Assembly (NCBI GenBank): GCA_018610025.1
Contig: JAHENW010000090.1
Span: 1 to 17,079, forward strand
Direction: 5' to 3'
Source: Thermoplasmatota archaeon
GTDB taxonomy: Archaea > Thermoplasmatota > Thermoplasmata > Halarchaeoplasmatales > Halarchaeoplasmataceae
DNA length: 17,079 bases
Shown here one piece after another: positions 6,634 to 13,553 of this stretch. The notes beneath the pieces are model-generated. The model saw nothing but the letters and a program-made list of their open reading frames with translations. It was not told the origin of the DNA and made no database searches. Position 1 is the stretch's first letter, and the number at the start of each line of letters is the position of its first letter. The position numbers and the translations under genes were made by a program.

Positions 6634-6655
6634 ATTTTGCTCGAAAATTTTGCTC
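6634..6655 (-). repeat. Two GAGCAAAAT direct repeats beside the promoter
   Basis: On the minus strand GAGCAAAAT occurs at 6655-6647 and again at 6642-6634, with a 4-nt spacer (13-nt period). The second copy directly abuts the TATA-like box of the DUF2299-like gene. Tandem sites in this position could be an activator or repressor binding site. Confidence 0.5.
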
Positions 6656-6678
6656 ATAATTGGGTTGAAGATATGATG

Positions 6679-7251
6679 TTACGAGGGTAAGAATATCACG
6701 GCCTCTGCCGCCCTCATGGTGATGAGTGGTAAGATCACCATAAGGAAATCGTCATCCACCCAAAGGTCGGGATATTCTATGGCCACCGCCGAGAGCATCC
6801 CTACTCCGGAGATTATGATTATGAAAGGGAGGGAGTAGGCAGTTAAATAGGTCAGGAAGGTCAAGGAACATATGAACCACGTGATAGATGGAACTATGGG
6901 ATACAGAGCGGGTTTATAATGCTGCAGTTCACCTATCATGGGGTCCACGATGCCCATACCCACCAAGCACACTGCTACCAAGTGCATGGGAAAAAATAGG
7001 AGGCTTAAACTAGCCGCGATGGAAGCCCAAGCATAGGCCGCGATCCGTTTTTCTTCGTATTCTCTCATCCCGAACCAGCGGTATCCCTTGTACAATCGTA
7101 TGGCCTCTATAACCAAGATGATGCCGAGCAGGGCCAGCAGGAGAATATCCTTTGAAAACCCCAAGAGTCGGTCAGGTAGGAAGTAGTAAACTAAACACAC
7201 CCAGACCATGGCATGTACAATCCTGCGGACCAGTTTATGACTCTTCTTCAT
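6679..7251 (-). CDS. Dolichol/polyprenol-kinase-like (SEC59/DGK1-type) membrane protein
   Basis: A 190-residue protein with about six hydrophobic segments. N-terminal KLVRRIVHA resembles the R-(R/K)-x2-H motif of the CTP-dependent dolichol/phytol/diacylglycerol kinase group. Other matches are the loop GIVDPMIGE at 100-108, which corresponds to the family's GD-x-(A/V)-A-x2-(G), and DLWVDDDFLMVILPL at 162-176, which resembles the C-terminal DDN-x-(T/I)-(I/V)-P motif. Such enzymes phosphorylate polyprenols to give the lipid phosphate used by the sugar-1-phosphate transferases encoded nearby. I chose ATG 7251, which has AGAGGTCGACAG upstream and gives a 17-nt overlap with the preceding gene; a longer frame begins 45 nt further upstream inside that gene. 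The overlap suggests translational coupling. The exact substrate is unknown. Confidence 0.6.
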   Translation of the reverse strand: MKKSHKLVRRIVHAMVWVCLVYYFLPDRLLGFSKDILLLALLGIILVIEAIRLYKGYRWFGMREYEEKRIAAYAWASIAASLSLLFFPMHLVAVCLVGMGIVDPMIGELQHYKPALYPIVPSITWFICSLTFLTYLTAYSLPFIIIISGVGMLSAVAIEYPDLWVDDDFLMVILPLITMRAAEAVIFLPS

Positions 7252-8629
7252 CTGTCGACCTCTTTTTTTGGCTGAGATCCTTCCCTTTTTTAACAAGGAT
7301 GTCCAATGTCTTCATAGCTCTGGAGGTGTTGGGATAGATGGGGATCTGTTCCGCCCAAAATCTTTCCCTCCAATCATCTACATTTTTCCCTCCCTGCAGT
7401 ATGACCACCAGGGCTTTCTCCCCGTTCTCGTGCCATCTCATTATCGTATCTAAACAGTCATCGTCGATGGCCGGTGACCGTGATAGATATAAAACTATGG
7501 AGTCGACATTCTCCTCTTCATTCAACGATCTTAAAACCTCATCATATTGTTCTTGGGTCACCTTCGGCGTGAGGTCTATTGGATTTCTCGGAGAACCCAA
7601 ACTGCCGATATGTCGACTGATCCTCTTTCTAATTCTTTCAGAAAGCACACATGTCTCCAAGTTCTCGGTGTGTTCATCTATATAATCGGCGGCTATCACC
7701 CCCATCCCCCCTGCACTGCTCACTATGGCCACTTTACTCCCTTCAACGGAACCGTAATAATCCAGGGCCTCCGAGAAATCTAGGAGTTCCTGCTCGTCCT
7801 CTACCATGATGACACCGGCCTGCTCACATAGTCCCTTCAATACCTTCTTGGATTCCCTAGCTATGGTATCGGTATGGGATCTCACCGCCTCTTTTCCCTT
7901 CTCACTAGTACCCCCCTTGAGTAAAACGACTCCTTTCTCTTTTCCTTTCTCCTCAACGATCCTGTAGAACTCTCTTCCGTCCACGAAACTTTCAAGGTAC
8001 AACGAGATCACTTCTACTCTTTCTTCTTTTAAAAGGTACTGGATGAGTTCGTTCTCGTCTATATCGTATCTGTCTCCTATGCCGACGAAGGAGTGTATAC
8101 CTCTCTGATGCTCGGCAAGGCCTTCTAGAAAGGGAAGAGAGAGGAACCCGCTTTGAGAGATGAAGGCTATGTTTCCTTCTCTGGGCCTCTCTATTATGTC
8201 GCCTCCTACGAAGAGGGTGTCTAGGTTTGAGGACGGACAGTACAAACCTATCGTATTGGGTCCTAGGATCCTCGACCCCTCTCCATCTATCGCATTGTCA
8301 ATGACTTCAACCTGCTCTTCCCTCTCTCCCTTCCCCCCCTCAAACCCACCTGCGATTATCAATATGTTCTCAACGTCTGCCTCCACGCAATCTTCTATCT
8401 CCCCGGAGATTTTTTCCGCCGGAACAGCTATCACCGCTAGGTCGATATCCGCCGGTATCTCTTTTATATCTCTAAAAAAATCTCTTTCATCCTCTGCCTT
8501 TGGATTGACCGCATACACCACCTCCCTCTCTTCCCTAAGATTTTCGAAGATCACTCTGCCCATGCCCTCTTCATCTCTCAGTGAGACCCCTATGACCACT
8601 ATATTTTCAGGGTCAAACAAAGTCTTCAT
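7235..8629 (-). CDS. Acyl-CoA synthetase (NDP-forming), alpha subunit only
   Basis: This protein matches the alpha half of archaeal ADP-forming acyl-CoA synthetase, which turns acyl-CoA, ADP and phosphate into acid, CoA and ATP. With ATG 8629 it has 464 residues. Order of domains: CoA-binding Rossmann domain (LFDPENIVVIGVS, VYAVNPK, DLAVIAVPAE, ILGPNTIGLYCP), then two succinyl-CoA-ligase-like domains (FISQSGFL, AIVSSAGGMGVIAADY, GSPRNPIDLTP). The phosphohistidine loop reads VRSHTDTIAR with His252; the usual form is SHTGSLAG, as in the fused enzyme of this window, so two small residues are changed. No ATP-grasp beta part is present, so a partner would be needed. The start is uncertain: GTG 8656 or GTG 8683 are alternatives. 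Its 3' end overlaps the polyprenol-kinase-like gene by 17 nt. Confidence 0.85.
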   Translation of the reverse strand: MKTLFDPENIVVIGVSLRDEEGMGRVIFENLREEREVVYAVNPKAEDERDFFRDIKEIPADIDLAVIAVPAEKISGEIEDCVEADVENILIIAGGFEGGKGEREEQVEVIDNAIDGEGSRILGPNTIGLYCPSSNLDTLFVGGDIIERPREGNIAFISQSGFLSLPFLEGLAEHQRGIHSFVGIGDRYDIDENELIQYLLKEERVEVISLYLESFVDGREFYRIVEEKGKEKGVVLLKGGTSEKGKEAVRSHTDTIARESKKVLKGLCEQAGVIMVEDEQELLDFSEALDYYGSVEGSKVAIVSSAGGMGVIAADYIDEHTENLETCVLSERIRKRISRHIGSLGSPRNPIDLTPKVTQEQYDEVLRSLNEEENVDSIVLYLSRSPAIDDDCLDTIMRWHENGEKALVVILQGGKNVDDWRERFWAEQIPIYPNTSRAMKTLDILVKKGKDLSQKKRSTDEEES

Positions 8630-8683
8630 ATCACTTTCAATATCCTTATCAGACACAGAGGCACCTAGTTTATAGTAAAACAC

Positions 8684-8698
8684 CTTATTTATTTAACT
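8684..8698 (-). promoter_or_regulatory. Promoter of the alpha-only acyl-CoA synthetase
   Basis: On the minus strand this reads GTTAAATAAATAAGG, an AT-rich TATA-like element. A start site about 26 nt downstream would fall near 8664, upstream of both GTG 8656 and ATG 8629. That argues against GTG 8683 as the start. Confidence 0.45.
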
Positions 8699-8716
8699 TT
8701 TAGTAGAAAAAAGTTA
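8694..8716. repeat. Dyad TAACTTTT-N7-AAAAGTTA at a promoter
   Basis: Perfect 8-bp arms at 8694-8701 and 8709-8716 are separated by 7 nt. The dyad overlaps or abuts the TATA-like element of the alpha-only acyl-CoA synthetase. It could be an operator, although AT-rich dyads are easier to find by chance. Confidence 0.5.
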
Positions 8717-8730
8717 GAGGTTTGAACCAG

Positions 8731-8760
8731 AACAAAATAAAAAATATAAAAAAATAAAAT
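8731..8760 (-). terminator. Oligo-T termination region after phenylacetate-CoA ligase
   Basis: The plus strand is almost entirely A with a few T and one C here, so the minus-strand transcript of the ligase gene would run into repeated T tracts 15-45 nt after its stop codon. Archaeal intrinsic termination typically uses such T-rich stretches without a strong hairpin. Confidence 0.6.
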
Positions 8761-8774
8761 AGTGGAGAGAGGTT

Positions 8775-10091
8775 TTACGTCTCTTCCATCCGGTCCTGTT
8801 CCTCTCTCTGGTCGACGACCCTCTGGGCCTTGCCTACCGTTCTCGGGAGTTCACCCGGTTCCAGCAGCTCGACTTCTGCCTTTATGTTCAATATAGCCGT
8901 CAGGTTCTCCTTTGCCCTCTTCAGCAGTTCCTTTTCATCGTATTCATCTGATTCATAGTAATCCTTGTCCACTTCGGCCCTGATGGATAATTTATCCAGG
9001 ACATCCCTGTCTACGATTATCTGGTAGTGTTCAGCGATGCCTTCGGTCTCCAGTAATGCCGCCTCTATCTGACTCGGGAATACGTTGACACCCCCGACGA
9101 TCAGCATGTCATCGCTTCTGCCTGTGACCCCCATTATCCTCGGGTGTTCACGACCGCATTCACATTTTTCGTAATTGACCACCGATATATCTTTCGTCCT
9201 GTAGCGGAGTAAGGGCATGGCCTCTCTCGAGAGCATGGTGATCACGAGCTCTCCTTCTTCCCCTTCCTCTAAAACTTCGCCTGTCGCTGGATTAATCGTT
9301 TCGACCAAGAATTCATCACTCCAAACGTGCAGGCCGTTCTGCTCGGGACATTCGACGGCCACTCCAGGTCCGTAGAGTTCGCTCATCCCATATACGTCGT
9401 GCGCCCTTAGACCCATGGATTCCTCGATACTCTCCCTTGCCTCTTCACTCCAGGGCTCGGCGCCGAACATACCGACTTCTAGATTGAAATCTTCCAGGGG
9501 ATCGTACCCGTACTTCTCCGCCGCCTCGGAGAGGTAGATGGCATAGGACGGGGTACAGGAAAGCACTGTAGTCTGGAAATCGTACATCATCTGGATCTGC
9601 TTCTTCGTATTCCCGGTACTCGTGGGAAGGATGGATGCACCCAGAGCCTCTGCTCCCTGATGGAAGCCCAGCCCTCCGGTGAAAAGTCCATAGCCGTATG
9701 CGTTCTGTACGATGTCCCCGGGTTCTACACCTGCCGCCGAGTAACACCTTGCCATCAGATCGTTCCATGTCTCCATATCTTTCCTGGTATAGGAAACCAC
9801 TGTCGGTTTGCCCGTAGTTCCGCTGGAGGCGTGAAATCTTATTATCTCGTCCCTAGGCACCGCCAGGATTCCGTAAGGATAGTGATCCCTGAGATCATCC
9901 TTGGTAGTGAAAGGGATCTTATGAACGTCTTCCAAGCCGTTGATATCGTCCGGTGTGATCCCGGCCTCATCGAATTTCTCTTTATACATGGGTACGTTCT
10001 CGTATGCGTACTCCACGATATCCATCATCTTTTCTTCTTGAACCTTCCTGATCTCGTCGAGTTCCATCATCTGGGCTTTCTCATTGTACAT
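8775..10091 (-). CDS. paaK: Phenylacetate-CoA ligase family protein (AMP-forming)
   Basis: The family activates phenylacetate or related aryl/aliphatic acids to the CoA thioester with ATP, releasing AMP and pyrophosphate. Length (438 residues) is normal. The N-terminal domain has HASSGTTGKPTVV at 87-99 (ATP phosphate-binding loop), VYGMSELYGPG at 233-243 and LRYRTKDIS at 295-303. The hinge region is GRSDDMLIVGGVNVFPSQIE at 324-343, and the C-terminal lobe ends with LPRTVGKAQRVVD, where Lys421 is the likely adenylation lysine. A Cys pair in EKCECG (310, 312) with the adjoining His is also common in this family. The start ATG is preceded by GGTGAGGTTAT. In archaea such ligases often act in aromatic amino-acid fermentation together with ferredoxin-dependent keto-acid oxidoreductases, which are not in this window. 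The substrate is inferred from family only. It is transcribed in the same direction as the upstream membrane-protein gene, with 117 nt between them. Confidence 0.9.
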   Translation of the reverse strand: MYNEKAQMMELDEIRKVQEEKMMDIVEYAYENVPMYKEKFDEAGITPDDINGLEDVHKIPFTTKDDLRDHYPYGILAVPRDEIIRFHASSGTTGKPTVVSYTRKDMETWNDLMARCYSAAGVEPGDIVQNAYGYGLFTGGLGFHQGAEALGASILPTSTGNTKKQIQMMYDFQTTVLSCTPSYAIYLSEAAEKYGYDPLEDFNLEVGMFGAEPWSEEARESIEESMGLRAHDVYGMSELYGPGVAVECPEQNGLHVWSDEFLVETINPATGEVLEEGEEGELVITMLSREAMPLLRYRTKDISVVNYEKCECGREHPRIMGVTGRSDDMLIVGGVNVFPSQIEAALLETEGIAEHYQIIVDRDVLDKLSIRAEVDKDYYESDEYDEKELLKRAKENLTAILNIKAEVELLEPGELPRTVGKAQRVVDQREEQDRMEET

Positions 10092-10208
10092 ATAACCTCA
10101 CCAATCATCATCTCGAATATAATCTAGACTTCCTATATAGTGTAGTGATTATAAGGTTTTCGTAGAGGTATATATTTTCTAGCTGATATCGTCCTATACA
10201 ACCACGAT

Positions 10209-11273
10209 TCAATCGTCAGTGATCTCTATAAATCCCCAGCGTTTGGAGAACCAGTGGTGGGTCAGGGCGATTATAGAGATGGTAAAGTTGAAGACCAGGT
10301 CGAAGTGATGATACCAAGGATGGTCTCCGAAGATGTGCGAAGGTGCGATTATGAATCGGAATATGAGGTATTGGACAACCACCATGGACATCAATGCGCC
10401 CGTTCTAGCACCAACCCTCTTTTTCACATCAGCTATACTGTTCAAGTGATTGGTATAGAGGCCGAAGATGATGATGGGTATAAGCGGATAAGTGCCCATG
10501 TAGAGCACGTGATGCCACTGCTGTGCGGGAGTGGGACTCATCGGTGTCATGGGAACTACGGTTGCGACGATGAAATGACAGAAGGTCGCTATACTAAAGC
10601 CAGCGACCAGGGCGAAGGCCATGAGAGAGCCGCCTCGGACGTAATCATTGGGAAAATCGATCTCGTCTATAAAGTCCTTCCAGTTGATGGCCGTCATGAG
10701 TTCCATCATTATCACCCACTGGAAAGATGCCAGGAACCAAAAGTAGCGGGTGGCGTGGAAATCAGTCAGTGCGCTGGAAAGACCTCCAGGCATTGCAAAT
10801 AAGACGTACCATAGTACCCAGATCACCCCGTACCAGAAGAAGGCTTTCAGTGCATCGATCGGTATCCATTTTGTCAGCGCTCCATTGAAAAAGATATCGT
10901 CCCAACCGAAGAAGAAGAAACCCAAGACGATGAATATGAAATGCCCCGGCATCAGAAGAGAGCCTGGGATACCCACTATACCGTTCATGATGAATCCGTT
11001 GACATGATAAAGCAAGACCGCTCCGGATATGGAGACCCACTGCCTCGAGAGCCCCTTGAGGCTGGGCCCCCATTCAGGTTCAAAAAAGTGATCCTGACAT
11101 ATAGAAAGAACAACATAATAACCTAGTAACGGGACATACCAATGTTCATGCCAATGAGGTCCCATCCAGTGCCAGCTCAATAGAAGGATCGCTGTTCCAA
11201 TGGCCCCGCTCATCCCTAGGACGGGTATCCATGTGTAGGAGCCCCATTTTAATTCTACAGCCAATATAAACAC
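10209..11273 (-). CDS. Unrecognised His/Trp-rich polytopic membrane protein
   Basis: I do not recognise this 354-residue protein. It has nine or ten hydrophobic segments (roughly residues 15-33, 45-62, 79-96, 108-123, 142-160, 173-192, 213-238, 250-272, 287-305, 319-339). It is unusually rich in His and Trp, many at segment ends: SWHWMGPHWHEHW, LLYHVNGF, LMPGHF, DFHATRYFWF, FCHFIVA, QQWHHVLY, SHIFGDHPWYHHFD and LTHHWFSKRWG. Such spacing could hold metal or haem, but no known oxidase, CuMMO or cytochrome-b motif was identified. The start is a GTG at 11273, with a TATA-like AGTTTTATTATC about 29 nt upstream. It is divergent from the acyl-CoA synthetase operon, and a 16-bp palindrome lies between them. 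The phenylacetate-CoA ligase gene follows downstream, so a transport or redox link to acid metabolism is possible but only inferred. Confidence 0.7.
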   Translation of the reverse strand: MFILAVELKWGSYTWIPVLGMSGAIGTAILLLSWHWMGPHWHEHWYVPLLGYYVVLSICQDHFFEPEWGPSLKGLSRQWVSISGAVLLYHVNGFIMNGIVGIPGSLLMPGHFIFIVLGFFFFGWDDIFFNGALTKWIPIDALKAFFWYGVIWVLWYVLFAMPGGLSSALTDFHATRYFWFLASFQWVIMMELMTAINWKDFIDEIDFPNDYVRGGSLMAFALVAGFSIATFCHFIVATVVPMTPMSPTPAQQWHHVLYMGTYPLIPIIIFGLYTNHLNSIADVKKRVGARTGALMSMVVVQYLIFRFIIAPSHIFGDHPWYHHFDLVFNFTISIIALTHHWFSKRWGFIEITDD

Positions 11274-11296
11274 CTAATCGGCCAAACCAACAAGAA

Positions 11297-11308
11297 GATA
11301 ATAAAACT
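11297..11308 (-). promoter_or_regulatory. TATA-like box of the membrane-protein gene
   Basis: On the minus strand this reads AGTTTTATTATC, centred about 29 nt before the GTG at 11273. This is close to leaderless spacing and supports the GTG start. Confidence 0.45.
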
Positions 11309-11312
11309 TTTC

Positions 11313-11325
11313 ATCGGCCGCCGAT
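11313..11325. repeat. Short dyad ATCGGC-C-GCCGAT
   Basis: Six-base perfect arms with a single central base, lying between the membrane-protein promoter and the 16-bp palindrome. It is a possible second half of a regulatory region. Confidence 0.35.
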
Positions 11326-11339
11326 CCCTTTTTCTATAT

Positions 11340-11355
11340 AGACGGAATTCCGTCT
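11340..11355. promoter_or_regulatory. Perfect 16-bp palindrome, candidate operator
   Basis: AGACGGAATTCCGTCT is a perfect dyad with no central gap. It sits in the 144-nt region between the divergent membrane-protein and acyl-CoA synthetase genes, about 67 nt from the first start codon and 62 nt from the second, and upstream of both TATA-like boxes. This suits a dimeric regulator controlling both genes. Confidence 0.6.
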
Positions 11356-11384
11356 CAATATTACCCATTCAACCATTGTCGAAA

Positions 11385-11394
11385 AAGTTATAAG
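11385..11394 (+). promoter_or_regulatory. TATA-like box of the acyl-CoA synthetase operon
   Basis: AAGTTATAAG is centred near 11390, 28 nt before the ATG at 11418. There is no ribosome-binding site in between, so the operon mRNA is probably leaderless at its first gene. Confidence 0.6.
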
Positions 11395-11417
11395 GGCAGG
11401 TTTTTACTCCTCACCCG

Positions 11418-13553
11418 ATGCCTCCTGAAGAGAAGCCCCTCACCGGCCTCTTTGATCCTGACTCTATTGCTGTTATCGGTGCCTCCCATACTGAAGGTAA
11501 AGTTGGACATACTCTCCTTTCGAATATCGTTTCCTCAGATTACGACGGTGAAGTCTACCCAGTAAATCCAAAGGGTGGTGAGATCCTTGATAAAGAGGTT
11601 TACGAGTCCATAGAGGAACTACCCTCGGGAGTCGATCTAGCCGTCATCGTCATACCGGCAAAGCTGGTTAAAGATGCGGTCCACGAATGTGGGGAGAAGG
11701 GTATAAAAGACTGTATCGTGATCTCCTCGGGTTTTTCCGAGATAGGTAAAGTCGAGATGGAGGAAGAGGTGGTCAAAGAGGCGAAAAAATACGGTATGAG
11801 GGTCTTGGGCCCGAACGTCTTCGGTATATACTCCGCCAAAGCAGACCTCAATGCAACCTTCGGTCCGGAGGATATCAAAAAGGGATCTATCGCGCTGATA
11901 TCTCAGAGCGGGGCTTTAGGTATCGCCATGATCGGGATGACAGCCGAACAGTACCTGGGGCTTTCTACCATCGTGAGTGTTGGAAACAAAGCAGACATCG
12001 ATGATATGGATCTTTTAGATCACCTGGCTGACGATGAGCTGAGCGAAGTCATAATGATATACATGGAGGGATTGGACAATGGGAGGGACTTCATCAAGAA
12101 GGTCGAAGAGATGCCCGAGGACAAGGCGGTTGTGGTCATCAAGGCAGGAAGATCGGAGAAGGGGGCCACTGCGGTTGCCTCTCATACTGGTTCACTGGCC
12201 GGCAGCGATAAGATATTCACGTCCGCCTTCAAGCAGTGCGGGGTTTTGAGGGCCGATGGTCTGAGAGAGGCCTTCAACTGGTCCCGGATACTTTCGTCCT
12301 CCAGCTTACCTACAAAAGAGAATACAGTTGTGATCACGAACGGCGGGGGGATAGGTGTTCTGAGTGCAGACGCGGCGGAAGAGAATGACGTACCGCTATT
12401 GGACGACCAGACGTTCTTGAACGAGACCTTCGAAGATGCCATCCCGACGTTTGGCTCCACCAAGAATCCGATCGATATAACCGGCCAGGCGGGAAGGGAG
12501 GAATACGAAAAGGCCATGCGGAAAGCCCTTGAGAGTGACGAAGTGGGGGCGGTGGTCGGTCTGTACTGCGAGACCGGTGTCACCGATCCCATGGAGACGG
12601 CCAAAGTGATGAAGAAACTCCACGACGAATACAAGGAAGAGAAGGCCATGGTATTCACCTTCACCGGTGGTGATTTCGTCGACGAATGTGTAGAATGGTT
12701 GAGGAAGGAGAAGGTACCTGCCTTCACAGATACGTCAGATGCACTCTCAGCCATGGGTGCCCTCTTCAAACGAAAGAGATATATCGAAAGGATGGAAAAG
12801 AGAGAGGAGCTTACAAGACCCGATATAGATGTAGATCATATCGAAAAGGTCATCCAGAAGGCCAGACAGGACGGCCGGATTACGCTATTTGAAGACGAAG
12901 CGAGAGAGATATTGGACCAGGCAGGGATACCCATGGCGGAGGGGAAGATAGTGAACAGCTTGGAAGGTGCGGTCAACGCGGCCGAGGATATAGGATATCC
13001 CGTTGTCTTGAAGGTGGTTTCCGAAGATATAGTTCACAAGACGGACGCCGGCGGGATCGCCCTCGATTTGCAGAATAAAGAGGAAGTGATCGATGCCTAC
13101 CAGGCGATCCTCTCAAGGTGCAAGGAGAAATACCCAGCCGCCCATATCCCGGGCATCTCCGTGGCGGAGATGCTGGAAGAGGGCGAGGAGACAATAGTCG
13201 GGGGTACAAGGGATAGTTCCTTCGGTCCCGTGGTAATGTTCGGGTTGGGCGGGGTTTATGTGGAGATCCTAGAAGACGTTCAATTCAGGGTCACACCCAT
13301 CTCGAAGAAAGAGGCCCGGAGGATGATGGGAGAGATAAACTCCTTCCCCGTGCTGGTTGGTGCTAGGGGTCAAGCAAGGAGGGACCTAACCGCATTGGCA
13401 GATGTTATATATCGGATGTCCTTTTTAATGGATGAGATCGACGAGATATCCGAAATGGATTTGAATCCCATCAAGGCCTTTGACCAAGGAGAAGGTTGTA
13501 AGGCATTAGACGTATCTATTACGCTGAAAAGAAAGGTGAAAAAAAATGAGTGA
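11418..13553 (+). CDS. ADP-forming acyl-CoA synthetase, fused alpha-beta
   Basis: It converts acyl-CoA, ADP and phosphate to acid, CoA and ATP, the main substrate-level phosphorylation step of many fermentative archaea; it can also run in reverse. The 711 residues carry both parts. The alpha part (1-about 460) has FDPDSIAVIGAS, YPVNPK, LGPNVFGIYS, ISQSGALG and ASHTGSLAG with the phosphohistidine His256, then the ligase-CoA domain with VITNGGGIGVLSADA and STKNPIDITG. The beta ATP-grasp part (about 470-711) has [39 protein letters not shown] with the second phosphohistidine His540, VGGTRDSSFGPVVMFGLGG and the C-terminal MDLNPIKAF. All key residues are present. Its TATA-like box is 28 nt upstream. 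The stop overlaps the next ORF by 8 nt, so the genes are co-translated. Substrate range (acetyl, branched or aryl) cannot be read from the sequence. Confidence 0.93.
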   Translation: MPPEEKPLTGLFDPDSIAVIGASHTEGKVGHTLLSNIVSSDYDGEVYPVNPKGGEILDKEVYESIEELPSGVDLAVIVIPAKLVKDAVHECGEKGIKDCIVISSGFSEIGKVEMEEEVVKEAKKYGMRVLGPNVFGIYSAKADLNATFGPEDIKKGSIALISQSGALGIAMIGMTAEQYLGLSTIVSVGNKADIDDMDLLDHLADDELSEVIMIYMEGLDNGRDFIKKVEEMPEDKAVVVIKAGRSEKGATAVASHTGSLAGSDKIFTSAFKQCGVLRADGLREAFNWSRILSSSSLPTKENTVVITNGGGIGVLSADAAEENDVPLLDDQTFLNETFEDAIPTFGSTKNPIDITGQAGREEYEKAMRKALESDEVGAVVGLYCETGVTDPMETAKVMKKLHDEYKEEKAMVFTFTGGDFVDECVEWLRKEKVPAFTDTSDALSAMGALFKRKRYIERMEKREELTRPDIDVDHIEKVIQKARQDGRITLFEDEAREILDQAGIPMAEGKIVNSLEGAVNAAEDIGYPVVLKVVSEDIVHKTDAGGIALDLQNKEEVIDAYQAILSRCKEKYPAAHIPGISVAEMLEEGEETIVGGTRDSSFGPVVMFGLGGVYVEILEDVQFRVTPISKKEARRMMGEINSFPVLVGARGQARRDLTALADVIYRMSFLMDEIDEISEMDLNPIKAFDQGEGCKALDVSITLKRKVKKNE

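Noticed and set aside
8160..8675. Ser-rich plus-strand frame of 171 codons
   Set aside because: It is antisense to the alpha-only acyl-CoA synthetase and has no recognisable motif.
10254..10802. Open plus-strand frame of 182 codons
   Set aside because: It is the antisense shadow of the polytopic membrane protein; its composition is not protein-like and no start signal is present.
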